Source: Acidaminobacter sp964416305
GTDB lineage: Bacteria > Bacillota > Clostridia > Peptostreptococcales > Acidaminobacteraceae
DNA length: 64,000 nt
NCBI GenBank assembly: GCA_964416305.1
Contig: CAYQDM010000002.1
Coordinates: forward strand, 1 to 64,000
Reading direction: 5' to 3'
The translations under genes and the position numbers were made by a program. Positions 16,654 to 24,896 of the stretch are shown one piece after another. Under the pieces are notes generated by a model that worked only from the letters and a program-made list of their open reading frames with translations, was not told the origin of the DNA and made no database searches. Position 1 is the stretch's first letter; every line of letters starts with the position of its first letter.

Positions 16654-17802
16654 TTGAAAACCAACAAGAAATGGATGATCCTGGTCGCCTTTGTGTCGAT
16701 CTTCGGACTCGCCATATCGACCGGCATACGCGGCATTTTAGTGCCCAATTTCATAGATAATTTTGGCGTAACAGACGGTCAGATTGGCATGCTCTTTACG
16801 GCCACGACCTTTTTCAGCGTGTTCGCCATTTACTTTGGCAGCCAGTGGGGCGAACGCTACGGGCTAAAAAAAATTATTCTGATTGCCCAACTCCTGAATG
16901 GCGTGCTTTTTCTTGCCGTTTCACAAATTCAAAGCTATACCCTTTTCGTTATTGGCTACAGCCTGATTCAATTTTGCGTCTCCCTGCTCATTATCTCCCT
17001 AAACACCATGGCCACAGTGATTCAGGTGCGCTACCCTGCTATTCTGGTCAATCTTGTCCATTTCTTCTTTGGACTGGGTCTGACCATCAGCCAGAGAGCC
17101 GGCGGCGAACTGGTGTCCCGCGGTTTTGACTGGGTCGATCTCTTCCAAATGGTCGGCATCCTCTTCTTTGCCACTGCTGCCCTCACCTTTTTTATGAAGG
17201 AACCTAACGCAATGACCGGCGCCGCGAGGGTCAGGCTGAGCGCTCTCCCTCACAAAGCTTACCTGGTACTGCTGGCCCTGGGCGTCGGCTTTTACGTCGC
17301 GTCCGAGCTTCAGACCGCCAACTGGATTGTCTATTACCTCAAAACCATTTATGATTTTGCCGAAGACAAGGCCGGTGAGATCAGCGCGGTCTTCTTTGGG
17401 CTGTTTACCATCGGCCGGCTTCTTGGTGGGATGATCGCAGAGAAGCTGGGGTACGTGCGCAGCGTCGTGGTGTTCACCGCCTGCGCGTCGGTCCTCTATA
17501 TCAGCGGGATGCTCCTGGGTGAGGCCGGTCTGTACCTGATCGCCGGTTCGGGCTTCTTTTATTCTTTGGTTTTCCCGATGGTCACCATAATCCTGGCCCG
17601 CGACTTCGGACAATATCGGGCGACGGCCATTGCGCTGGTGTCGACGGCAGGCAACCTTATGACGTTGATCACAAGTCTGCTGATTGGCGGCGTGACGGAT
17701 TGGGTGGGAATCGCAACAGGCTACTGGGTGATCCCAATCTCCATTACTTTGTCGGCGCTGTCGTTCATGGTGGCATTCGGCCGACAGAGGAAATTGAGGT
17801 AA
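16654..17802 (+). CDS. MFS transporter
   Basis: 382 residues from TTG 16654-16656, chosen because GGAGGT sits 9 bases before it. About twelve hydrophobic helices with the MFS loop motif (GSQWGERYGLKK) after helix 2. The fold resembles sugar-type or Fuc/NarK-like MFS proteins, but substrate cannot be told from sequence alone. It stands alone on the plus strand. Word A copies begin immediately after the stop, where the string GGTAACACGTGGGGTCA occurs twice 50 bases apart. Confidence 0.82.
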   Translation: MKTNKKWMILVAFVSIFGLAISTGIRGILVPNFIDNFGVTDGQIGMLFTATTFFSVFAIYFGSQWGERYGLKKIILIAQLLNGVLFLAVSQIQSYTLFVIGYSLIQFCVSLLIISLNTMATVIQVRYPAILVNLVHFFFGLGLTISQRAGGELVSRGFDWVDLFQMVGILFFATAALTFFMKEPNAMTGAARVRLSALPHKAYLVLLALGVGFYVASELQTANWIVYYLKTIYDFAEDKAGEISAVFFGLFTIGRLLGGMIAEKLGYVRSVVVFTACASVLYISGMLLGEAGLYLIAGSGFFYSLVFPMVTIILARDFGQYRATAIALVSTAGNLMTLITSLLIGGVTDWVGIATGYWVIPISITLSALSFMVAFGRQRKLR

Positions 17803-17892
17803 CACGTGGGGTCAATAGGCGAAAGCCGCAGACCCGCATGGGTCGTCAGGTAACACGTGGGGTCAGACCCGCAAAATTCGAGACCCGCAAAA
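17798..17892 (+). repeat. Word A cluster after the MFS gene
   Basis: Long form at about 17811-17837 and short form at 17859-17869, then two GAGACCCGCAAAATTCG fragments. The first copy begins at the MFS stop codon. Confidence 0.85.
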
Positions 17893-17907
17893 TTCGTGAA
17901 ATAAAAA

Positions 17908-17974
17908 AAGCCGCTGAGATTGAGAGGGTGCCGGGAGTTGATGACCATCGGCAAACTCTTTAACTCAGCGGCTT
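17908..17974. terminator. Bidirectional terminator containing word B
   Basis: AAGCCGCTGAG (17908-17918) pairs with CTCAGCGGCTT (17964-17974). It lies between convergent genes. Word B (17943-17952) sits in the loop. Confidence 0.8.
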
Positions 17975-18001
17975 AATTCGTTAAAATGACATTCGATTTG
18001 A

Positions 18002-18856
18002 TCAGAGCGGCAGACGGATTCTGCCTTCAATGGCCACATAGGTGCGGCCGGAAATTTCAACCGTACCCTCGTCGAGCAGATCGAGAATTAAGCGGCCACC
18101 GCGCTTCGATGACTGCACGGCGACGAGGTGCTTCTTATCGAGCTCCCGGGACCAATACAGCGCCAGGACGGTGTGGATCGAGCCGGTAATGGAATCCTCG
18201 TCCACGCCAATCCAAGGATTGAAATACCTGGAGGCGAAGTCGTAATCCTCGGGACTGGAGCTCCTGCAGGTGATGCACAGGCCGCCGAGGTCAAAGTCCA
18301 GGTCTATGCCGCGCAGCTTGTTGAAATCCGGCTTGATCCGCGACAGCGCCAGCTCGTCATCCACCTCAATGATCAGTTTCTTGAGGTTGCGGCTGTACAC
18401 AGCCCGCTGATAATTATTGATGCCGAGGTACCAAAGCACCTGCTCGGAGGGGTCCAGCGCCTCGTAATCGTCCACAGGCAGCGTAATAGTAATGTAGTCC
18501 CCTGACTTTTTTGTAAAGATTTCGCCGATGATCGTCTTAAACACAATGCAGGGCACATTGACACCCAGCTCCTGCTGAATCACTTTGGCAGCCGCGAGGG
18601 TCGCAGACCCTGAGAAATGAACTTCCGTTTCAGGCGTGAACCAGCGCAGCGCATAGAACGCGCACTGATTGCGCATCGCTTCATGTGGCTGATGGATGAC
18701 AAACGCAGTCTCGGAATGGTTCAGCTCTGAGGCGATCATCTGCATGGTCTCCTCGGGGAGCGCTTCTTCAAGCAAAATGACCCCGGTGGGGCTGCCGGCG
18801 AAAGGCGTCTCAGTAAAGGCATCGACGTGAAAATAGTGAAGTTCTTTTAGATCCAA
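18002..18856 (-). CDS. PhzF family isomerase-like protein
   Basis: 284 residues from TTG 18854-18856 (GGAGTGA upstream). The PhzF fold signature is clear: HVDAFTETPFAGSPTGV at the start, the catalytic Glu49 in LNHSETAFV, WFTPETEVHFSGSAT, and DSITGSIHT. The substrate is unknown. It resembles, but is clearly different from, a second PhzF protein at 20612-21397. It is the last gene of a run PhzF2, PAP2, msrA, PhzF1. Confidence 0.88.
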   Translation of the reverse strand: MDLKELHYFHVDAFTETPFAGSPTGVILLEEALPEETMQMIASELNHSETAFVIHQPHEAMRNQCAFYALRWFTPETEVHFSGSATLAAAKVIQQELGVNVPCIVFKTIIGEIFTKKSGDYITITLPVDDYEALDPSEQVLWYLGINNYQRAVYSRNLKKLIIEVDDELALSRIKPDFNKLRGIDLDFDLGGLCITCRSSSPEDYDFASRYFNPWIGVDEDSITGSIHTVLALYWSRELDKKHLVAVQSSKRGGRLILDLLDEGTVEISGRTYVAIEGRIRLPL

Positions 18857-18883
18857 TGGAGATCACTCCGTTCAGCGACTTGA

Positions 18884-19357
18884 TCAGTCAAGCTTGATGT
18901 GGCAATAGCCGCCGGGATTCTTTTTCAGATAGTCCTGGTGGTACTCTTCCGCTTCGTAAAAATTTTTAAGTGCTTCGAGCTCTGTCCGAATTGGCAGATC
19001 GTAGTTTGACCGCACCTTTTCAAAGTAGGCTTCAATGACCGGTCGGTCAGCCTCGTCCACGTAGTAGACACCGGTACGGTACTGATTGCCAATGTCCGGC
19101 CCCTGCCTGTCGATCAGCGTCGGGTCAATGACGCTGAACAGCTTGTCGAGCAAGGTGTCCAGGCTGACGACTTCGGGATCATATTTGATTTTGCAAGCCT
19201 CTGCAAATCCGGTCGTTCCGGTGCAGACCTTCTTATAGTCAGGATCTTCAGTGATGCCATTCGCATAGCCGACTTCGGTGTCCTCGACGCCGTCGATTCT
19301 CGAAAAAAATTCCTCGACGCCCCAGAAGCAGCCGCCGGCAAAGATAATTTCCTTCAT
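18884..19357 (-). CDS. msrA: Peptide methionine-S-sulfoxide reductase MsrA
   Basis: 157 residues. It reduces the S-epimer of methionine sulfoxide. The catalytic Cys10 lies in GGCFWGVEEFF; GNQYRTGVYY and EAEEYHQDY are conserved. It has cysteine, not selenocysteine, at the active site. The start has GGAGG. Confidence 0.95.
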   Translation of the reverse strand: MKEIIFAGGCFWGVEEFFSRIDGVEDTEVGYANGITEDPDYKKVCTGTTGFAEACKIKYDPEVVSLDTLLDKLFSVIDPTLIDRQGPDIGNQYRTGVYYVDEADRPVIEAYFEKVRSNYDLPIRTELEALKNFYEAEEYHQDYLKKNPGGYCHIKLD

Positions 19358-19489
19358 TTGAAAATGCCCTCCTCAAAATGGAACATGTGGGGTTATGGGC
19401 TTTGGCCTCAAACCCGGAAGAATTACCCACTGGAGTCAATTGGCTCAATGCCGCATCCTCTCATTAACTTGCCGCTGGGGTCAGACCCG

Positions 19490-20581
19490 CTAGTCCCGCT
19501 CAAATCCAGACGCGGCTGCTTCCAGCAGCGCCGGCACGCCCCAGGTGATCATCAGACCGGTTTCCAGGGTGGCTAAGCCATCGACAACGAGCGCCGGCAA
19601 ACCAAAATAAGTCAGCAGCCAGGTCGTCGTGCCGTATGCCGCCGCGACCGCCAGTATGCCCAGTATCAGCAGAGCCGGCTTTGCAGCAGGTGTGAGCGCC
19701 TCCCCTACTTTCGCAGCTGGGTGTGACACCATGTGCCCATGCCCTATGAACGCACCAATCAGGAGGCTTGTCAGCTGTACTGCGCCATGATCCTGAAAGA
19801 CGAAAATTCCAATGGCGGACAGGGCGAGTGTGGGGATGGGGAACCATCGGCAAAATCTCTTTATTAGAGACGGCCCTGATAAACCCAAAACGCCGCCAAT
19901 CAGCACGCCGGCCAGCACGTCCTGGGGCCAGTGAACGCCCAGGTAAAGACGGGACACAGAGATCAGAAAAATCAAAGAACTGGCTGTGCCGATGGTCACA
20001 GCACGGCCCCGCTTCCCCCTCCGAACGCCCGCGCCTGCCGAGACCAGCGCCAGCCAAAAGGTCGCCGCAGTCTGGGCATGACCGCTTGGGAACGAGGCGC
20101 TGCCGGCGGTAAAGGTCCAGAGACCTTCAATAGCGGCGACGACTTCAAAGGGACGGGGTGCGTCCACAAAGTTTTTAATGACGATGTTGAGAAGTACGGA
20201 AAACACCACCAACTGCATGAGTTCGAAGGTGTTTTGACGACTTTGAGGTCTTTTGGCGCTTTTGGAATAGACATCCAGACTTGAGCTGAAGCGGTGATCG
20301 CAGCCGAGGCGGCCATAGGTTAAAACACCCGAACCGGACCAGTACATCACCGAAAGCACCGCGACGTAAAACAGGTCGTCGCCAAGCATGGTCAGCGCAC
20401 CCATGATCCAGGTCAGGACAGGATGACGCAGGGACTGGAGCCAAAGCAGAAGCTCGAGCTGCCAGTCGCCGAGGGGCAACCCAGACGCCAGCATGGCCAA
20501 ACAATTCCCGGTCGCGCCAAACAACAATCCTGAGGCTGCGGTCGAGTCCAAGTTCACTGCATTGACTGCATCCAACAACAT
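19490..20581 (-). CDS. PAP2-family membrane phosphatase
   Basis: 363 residues with several transmembrane helices. The three phosphatase motifs are visible: KNFVDAPRPF, PSGHAQTAA and SRLYLGVHWPQD. It probably dephosphorylates a lipid phosphate or undecaprenyl pyrophosphate at the outer membrane face. A short polar insert lies between helices 2 and 3 (about residues 90-120). AAGGAAA precedes the ATG. Word B is embedded at 19988-19997, read GRAVTIG, with a near match at about 19843. Confidence 0.85.
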   Translation of the reverse strand: MLLDAVNAVNLDSTAASGLLFGATGNCLAMLASGLPLGDWQLELLLWLQSLRHPVLTWIMGALTMLGDDLFYVAVLSVMYWSGSGVLTYGRLGCDHRFSSSLDVYSKSAKRPQSRQNTFELMQLVVFSVLLNIVIKNFVDAPRPFEVVAAIEGLWTFTAGSASFPSGHAQTAATFWLALVSAGAGVRRGKRGRAVTIGTASSLIFLISVSRLYLGVHWPQDVLAGVLIGGVLGLSGPSLIKRFCRWFPIPTLALSAIGIFVFQDHGAVQLTSLLIGAFIGHGHMVSHPAAKVGEALTPAAKPALLILGILAVAAAYGTTTWLLTYFGLPALVVDGLATLETGLMITWGVPALLEAAASGFERD

Positions 20582-20611
20582 AATTTGGTTTCCTTTTCCC
20601 TGGGGAAGACC

Positions 20612-21397
20612 CTAAACGGTAATGGTCCCCTCCATATAAGAGACGACTTTGCCCATGAGTTTGACACGGTCGCCAATGACCTCGACCTGGAGGTTGCCGC
20701 CGCGTTTTGAAAGCTGCTTCGCCGTCATGACGCCTTTATTCAGAACCGAGTTCCAATAAGGTGCCAGGGTGCAGTGGGCGGAACCCGTGACCGGATCCTC
20801 GTCCTTGCCGGTGACCGGGAAGAAATAGCGCGAAACGAAGTCAACGTCGTGACCAGGCGCAGTGCAGATGACGCCGTGGGTTTGGACTTTCAGGAGCTCC
20901 TCGAAATCAGGGTCGAGATCGAGGATTTGGTCTTCGTCGTCGTAAATGACCATGTAGTCCCGTGTCGCGTAGCGATACACGTGCTTGGGCAATTTGCCCA
21001 GTGCGAGGACTAATTCGTAGGGCATTTCTGACCTTACAGCCGGTCGCGCCGGCAAATCGATGGCCAGGTGATCACCTTCTTTATAGACTTCGAGAATGCC
21101 GCTCTTGGTCTTGAACTTGACGCGGTCGAGCTCCGGCTCGAGTGTGGTAAACACAACGTACGCACTGCTCAGCGTTCCGTGACCGGACAGGTCGAGCTCC
21201 TTATTTTCGGTGAACCAGCGTGCTTCATAGTGCCCGTCGCGCTTAACAATAAAAGAAGTCTCCGAGGGGTTGTTCTCCCGAGCAATCTTTTGCATGAGCT
21301 CTTCGTCAAGAAACTCCTCCAGCGGGCAGATTGCCGATGGATTACCGGCAAACTGCCGGTCCGTAAACGCGTCGAGATGGTAAAACGGAATTTTCAT
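20612..21397 (-). CDS. PhzF family isomerase-like protein
   Basis: 261 residues from ATG 21395-21397 with GGAGG upstream; an ATG 15 bases earlier overlaps that site. The catalytic Glu46 lies in NNPSETSF; LDAFTDRQFAGNPSAI and DEDPVTGSAHC are family signatures. It is the first gene of the msrA group. The substrate is unknown. Confidence 0.88.
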   Translation of the reverse strand: MKIPFYHLDAFTDRQFAGNPSAICPLEEFLDEELMQKIARENNPSETSFIVKRDGHYEARWFTENKELDLSGHGTLSSAYVVFTTLEPELDRVKFKTKSGILEVYKEGDHLAIDLPARPAVRSEMPYELVLALGKLPKHVYRYATRDYMVIYDDEDQILDLDPDFEELLKVQTHGVICTAPGHDVDFVSRYFFPVTGKDEDPVTGSAHCTLAPYWNSVLNKGVMTAKQLSKRGGNLQVEVIGDRVKLMGKVVSYMEGTITV

Positions 21398-21421
21398 TGG
21401 ATTAGCCTCCATAGTATTTCT

Positions 21422-21509
21422 CCGGTGATTAAGCAGTCAAAATTCAAACGGGTTGAAACTTTCAACATAGACAGGTTGGTAAGACGACATTCAAATGGTT
21501 AATCACCGG
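21422..21509. promoter_or_regulatory. Nested inverted repeats upstream of phzF2
   Basis: CCGGTGATTAA (21422-21432) is the reverse complement of TTAATCACCGG (21499-21509). Between them sits GTTGAAACTTTCAAC (21452-21466), a perfect palindrome around a central C. Both are possible operators for the phzF2-PAP2-msrA operon. Confidence 0.45.
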
Positions 21510-21574
21510 CGAAACAGCATTCATTTTCGTCTTTAGTGTACACCATTTATGGCTGGACGTGAAGGGATAATGAT

Positions 21575-21640
21575 CCAACGGGGTCAGACCTGCTATGTGA
21601 TCCAACGGGGTCAATAGGCGCAGCCGCATTCCCGTAGTGC
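21575..21640 (+). repeat. Word A pair
   Basis: GTGATCCAACGGGGTCA-type units occur twice: short form at 21580-21590 and long form at about 21607-21633. Confidence 0.8.
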
Positions 21641-21656
21641 CGTCAAATACGCCAGT

Positions 21657-22589
21657 CTAGGCGCGGCCTTGATCCTGAATTTGATCGTAGACTTTTCCTG
21701 CGTTGTAGGAGCTGCGCACCAGCGGCCCGGAGGACACGTCCTGGAAGCCCATGGCCATGCCCTTTTTCGAAAGCAGCTCGAACACCTCAGGGTGAACGTA
21801 TTCCTTCACCGGATAATGTTCCGCTGACGGCGGCAGGTATTGGCCGATGGTCACCAGATCCACCTCATGTGCCCTCAGATCCGACAGGAGCTTGAGGACT
21901 TCCTCTTCGGTCTCGCCCAGACCCAGCATGAGCCCGGACTTCGTCAAAATGTCCGGCTGCATGGCTTTCGCGCGCTTGAGCAGCTCAAGCGACCTCGTAT
22001 AAACCGCCTCTGGCCGGATTTCAGGATAAAGACGCTCAATGGTCTCAACATTGTGATTCAAAATATCAGGTCGCTCATTCATGATGACTTCCAGGGCGTC
22101 CCAGTTGCCGCGAAGGTCTGGGATCAACACTTCAACTGAAGTGCCCGGTGATGCTTCGCGGATCGCGCGAATGACGTCGACGAAGTGGGAAGAGCCGCCA
22201 TCGGCTAAATCATCTCTGGTGACGGAGGTGACGACGGCATGCTTGAGTCCAAGTTCCACCACGGCCTGAGCGACGCGTGCCGGCTCCTCGGAATCCAGGC
22301 AGAGCGGGGCTTCCTTGGTGACATTGCAGAACCGGCAGCCGCGGGTGCAGTTTGGTCCCATGATCAAAAAGGTCGCCGTCTTGTTGCCGTAGCACTCCAT
22401 GCGGTTCGGGCAGTTGGCTTCCCTGCACACTGTATGCAGCTGATTCGCCAAGAGCATCTTTTCGACTTCAATGATGTCCCGCATCTCGCCCTTCTTAATT
22501 TTCAGCCACTCGGGCTTTCGCATCTTATCATGGGACGCAATATTTTTGGTGTCGTGGCAGCTTGTTTTCAAATTCGTTAAGTCTGGCAT
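21657..22589 (-). CDS. lipA: Lipoyl synthase
   Basis: 310 residues. This radical SAM enzyme inserts two sulfurs into octanoyl groups. The auxiliary cluster motif is CREANCPNRMEC and the SAM-cluster motif is CTRGCRFC; the C-terminal VRSSYNAG is conserved. Lipoate in such fermenters usually serves the glycine cleavage system, which fits glyA later in the window, but no lipB or gcv genes are here. VTIGQYL contains word B (21843-21852) at a conserved family position. Confidence 0.96.
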   Translation of the reverse strand: MPDLTNLKTSCHDTKNIASHDKMRKPEWLKIKKGEMRDIIEVEKMLLANQLHTVCREANCPNRMECYGNKTATFLIMGPNCTRGCRFCNVTKEAPLCLDSEEPARVAQAVVELGLKHAVVTSVTRDDLADGGSSHFVDVIRAIREASPGTSVEVLIPDLRGNWDALEVIMNERPDILNHNVETIERLYPEIRPEAVYTRSLELLKRAKAMQPDILTKSGLMLGLGETEEEVLKLLSDLRAHEVDLVTIGQYLPPSAEHYPVKEYVHPEVFELLSKKGMAMGFQDVSSGPLVRSSYNAGKVYDQIQDQGRA

Positions 22590-22728
22590 ACTCTGATGTT
22601 CCTTTCTCTAATTAGGGAGTTTTGATCGTCATGGGAGAAACTTGGGGTTGATAGGCGCTAGGCGCTGACACCGAGTTTCTACTTCTTCTTCTGCAGGAAG
22701 TGGGCGTCTGTCACCAACTTCCTTTAAT

Positions 22729-23820
22729 CTAAATTGCATCGTCCGCTTCATTCGCCATTCTTTCCTTCTTTTCTATAAGGTGCACCAGGACAATGTTCAG
22801 AATCGCGGCGACCGGAATCGACAGAATCATCCCGATCATGCCGCCGAATGATCCACCGAGGGAGATGGCGAGCACGATCCACATTGGCCGAAGTCCTATA
22901 TAATTGCCCATAATGCGCGGACCGACCAGATTCGCGTCGATCTGCTGGACAACCACGATCAGAATGGCGACCTTCAGCGCGTTCAGCGGATTATAAAGAA
23001 GCGTAATGCCAACCGCAGGGATAGCCCCAATAAACGGACCAACATACGGGATCACGTTGGTGAGCCCCAGCAGCAGCCCGAAGATCGCCGCGTACCGAAC
23101 CCCCAAAACTGTCATGCCAATGAAGGACAGCACGCCCACAATAGTTGCCTGGACGATAAGGCCTGTCATAAACTTCGAGAAGATCTCGTGGATCTTGGCG
23201 CCCCAGTCGAAAATGGACTGGGCCTGGGTTTCGTTGAACAGCGCCCGGCTGAGCCTCGCCATGGAAGCCTGCAGACGCTTTTTGTCGATCAGTGTATAGA
23301 TCGAAACGACGATTCCAATCAAGGTGCTGAACACCGCAGAGGTTATGCTCATCAGGCCTTGGGTCAAGTTCGACAGCAGGATGTTGGCCCACTCCGCGAG
23401 GCGTCCGCGAATGGAGACCAGCGCCTCCTGTACGGTTTCGTTCTGGAGGATGCCACTGTCGGAGATCCCCGTGTTCGCCTTGCTGATGAGCTGCGGGACG
23501 TCCGCGATGATCTCGGAGGCGTTGTCAATGACCATCGGCACAACCAGCCAGCCGAAACCGGCCAAAATGACCAGGAGTAAAAGATAGAGCACGCCGATGG
23601 CCGCTCCACGCCCAAACTTGAAGGTCCGCGTCAGGAAATTGACCACCGGGTCGAGGATGTAAGCGATCACGAGACCGATGATGAATGGGGTCGTGGCGCC
23701 GGCAATTTTCGCAATCCAGGCGACAATGGCGTCGAAATGGTTGATCGTAACGAAAGAAACGATTAAACTTAAACTCAAGGCAAGCATTGCACCGAGCCAA
23801 CGTTTCATGTTCAGCTGCAT
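22729..23820 (-). CDS. AI-2E family transporter (YdbK/PerM-like)
   Basis: 363 residues from ATG 23818-23820 with GGAGGTG upstream. About seven or eight transmembrane helices and the family motif GLTNVIPYVGPFIGAIPA and DANLVGPRIMG. Members export small molecules or act as Na/H antiporters; which applies here cannot be seen. It lies alone, divergent from the pseudouridine synthase. Confidence 0.88.
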   Translation of the reverse strand: MQLNMKRWLGAMLALSLSLIVSFVTINHFDAIVAWIAKIAGATTPFIIGLVIAYILDPVVNFLTRTFKFGRGAAIGVLYLLLLVILAGFGWLVVPMVIDNASEIIADVPQLISKANTGISDSGILQNETVQEALVSIRGRLAEWANILLSNLTQGLMSITSAVFSTLIGIVVSIYTLIDKKRLQASMARLSRALFNETQAQSIFDWGAKIHEIFSKFMTGLIVQATIVGVLSFIGMTVLGVRYAAIFGLLLGLTNVIPYVGPFIGAIPAVGITLLYNPLNALKVAILIVVVQQIDANLVGPRIMGNYIGLRPMWIVLAISLGGSFGGMIGMILSIPVAAILNIVLVHLIEKKERMANEADDAI

Positions 23821-23942
23821 GTGACACCTCCGGTCGGGCAGCACCACAAGAACATGGCCCGCACGTTAATTTGCACAAGATTAGGACTATTATACACATA
23901 CTTCAATCGCAGATACAAGTGTGAAAAAAAGGAGACATAATA

Positions 23943-24683
23943 ATGCTGAAAATTTTGTTTGAAGACAAGCATGTCATCGTGGTCGTGAAGCCCCCGGGTA
24001 TGCCGTGCCAGCCGGATCCGACCAAAGCCCCTTCTCTGCTTGAGGCGGTTCAGGCCCACATGAAGGCGTCCGGAGAGGCCGGCAAGACTGCGAAGCTCGT
24101 TCATCGCCTCGACCGTCCGGTGGGCGGCGTCATGGTTTACGCCAAGACCCGGGAGGCGGCAGGCCACTTAAGTGCTCAATTTGCCGATGGTCGCATTAAA
24201 AAACGCTACCTCGCCGTGGTACAGGGCCAGCCCATCGATGACAGCGGCCACTTGATCCACCAGCTGAAGACGACTCAAGGCAATGTCGTGGAAGTCGCCC
24301 AGGACTCTGAAGGACAGACGGCAGAGCTGAAATATCGTGTCATCGGGCGGACCGACGCTGCGCTGACGGAGGCTGCGTCACCTCTTGCCCTTCTGGATGT
24401 GCTGCTGCTCACCGGCCGACGTCATCAGATTCGCGTGCAGCTTTCGGCAAGCGGCTTTCCCATTTTGGGGGATGCCAAATATAATCCTGACTTTGTGAAG
24501 GACGGGAACCCTATTGGACTTTGGTCCTATGAAATAAGATTTTATCATCCGGCAAAGCGGACAGCCTTAAGCTTCAGGACGCTCCCGGGTGACTTGAATG
24601 ACGCGGGCGGCGCCAAATCCTACCCTGCACCGTGGCATTATTTTTCAAGTCAGATTGCGGCACTGGAAGAGAAGCAAAATTGA
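23943..24683 (+). CDS. RluA-family pseudouridine synthase
   Basis: 246 residues. The catalytic Asp57 lies in VHRLDRPVGG; RRHQIRVQLSASGFPILGD is the second family motif. It isomerises uridine in rRNA or tRNA; the target is not predictable. The start has AGGAGA. Word B (24183-24192) is embedded in frame as FADGR. Confidence 0.92.
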   Translation: MLKILFEDKHVIVVVKPPGMPCQPDPTKAPSLLEAVQAHMKASGEAGKTAKLVHRLDRPVGGVMVYAKTREAAGHLSAQFADGRIKKRYLAVVQGQPIDDSGHLIHQLKTTQGNVVEVAQDSEGQTAELKYRVIGRTDAALTEAASPLALLDVLLLTGRRHQIRVQLSASGFPILGDAKYNPDFVKDGNPIGLWSYEIRFYHPAKRTALSFRTLPGDLNDAGGAKSYPAPWHYFSSQIAALEEKQN

Positions 24684-24704
24684 ATTTTAAAGTAATATTT
24701 TAGA

Positions 24705-24896
24705 TGCAGGTCAATAGGCGTAGATAGGCGAAAGCCGCAGCGCAGACCTGCATTTTTTATTGATCCGACGGGGTTCCGACGGGGTCAGACCTGCAGTTTT
24801 GGGGTTCCGACGGGGTCAGACCTGCAGTTTTAATCGCAGACCTGCAGTTTTTATTGATCCACCGGGGTCAGCAGCTAAGGCCTATTGACCTGCATA
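24705..24896. repeat. Word A cluster between convergent genes
   Basis: Long forms at about 24712-24751 and 24865-24895 and short forms at 24781-24791 and 24812-24822. GGTTCCGACGGGGTCAGACCTGCAGTTTT is essentially a tandem duplicate. The last long copy supplies the stop codon of the regulator gene. Confidence 0.88.
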
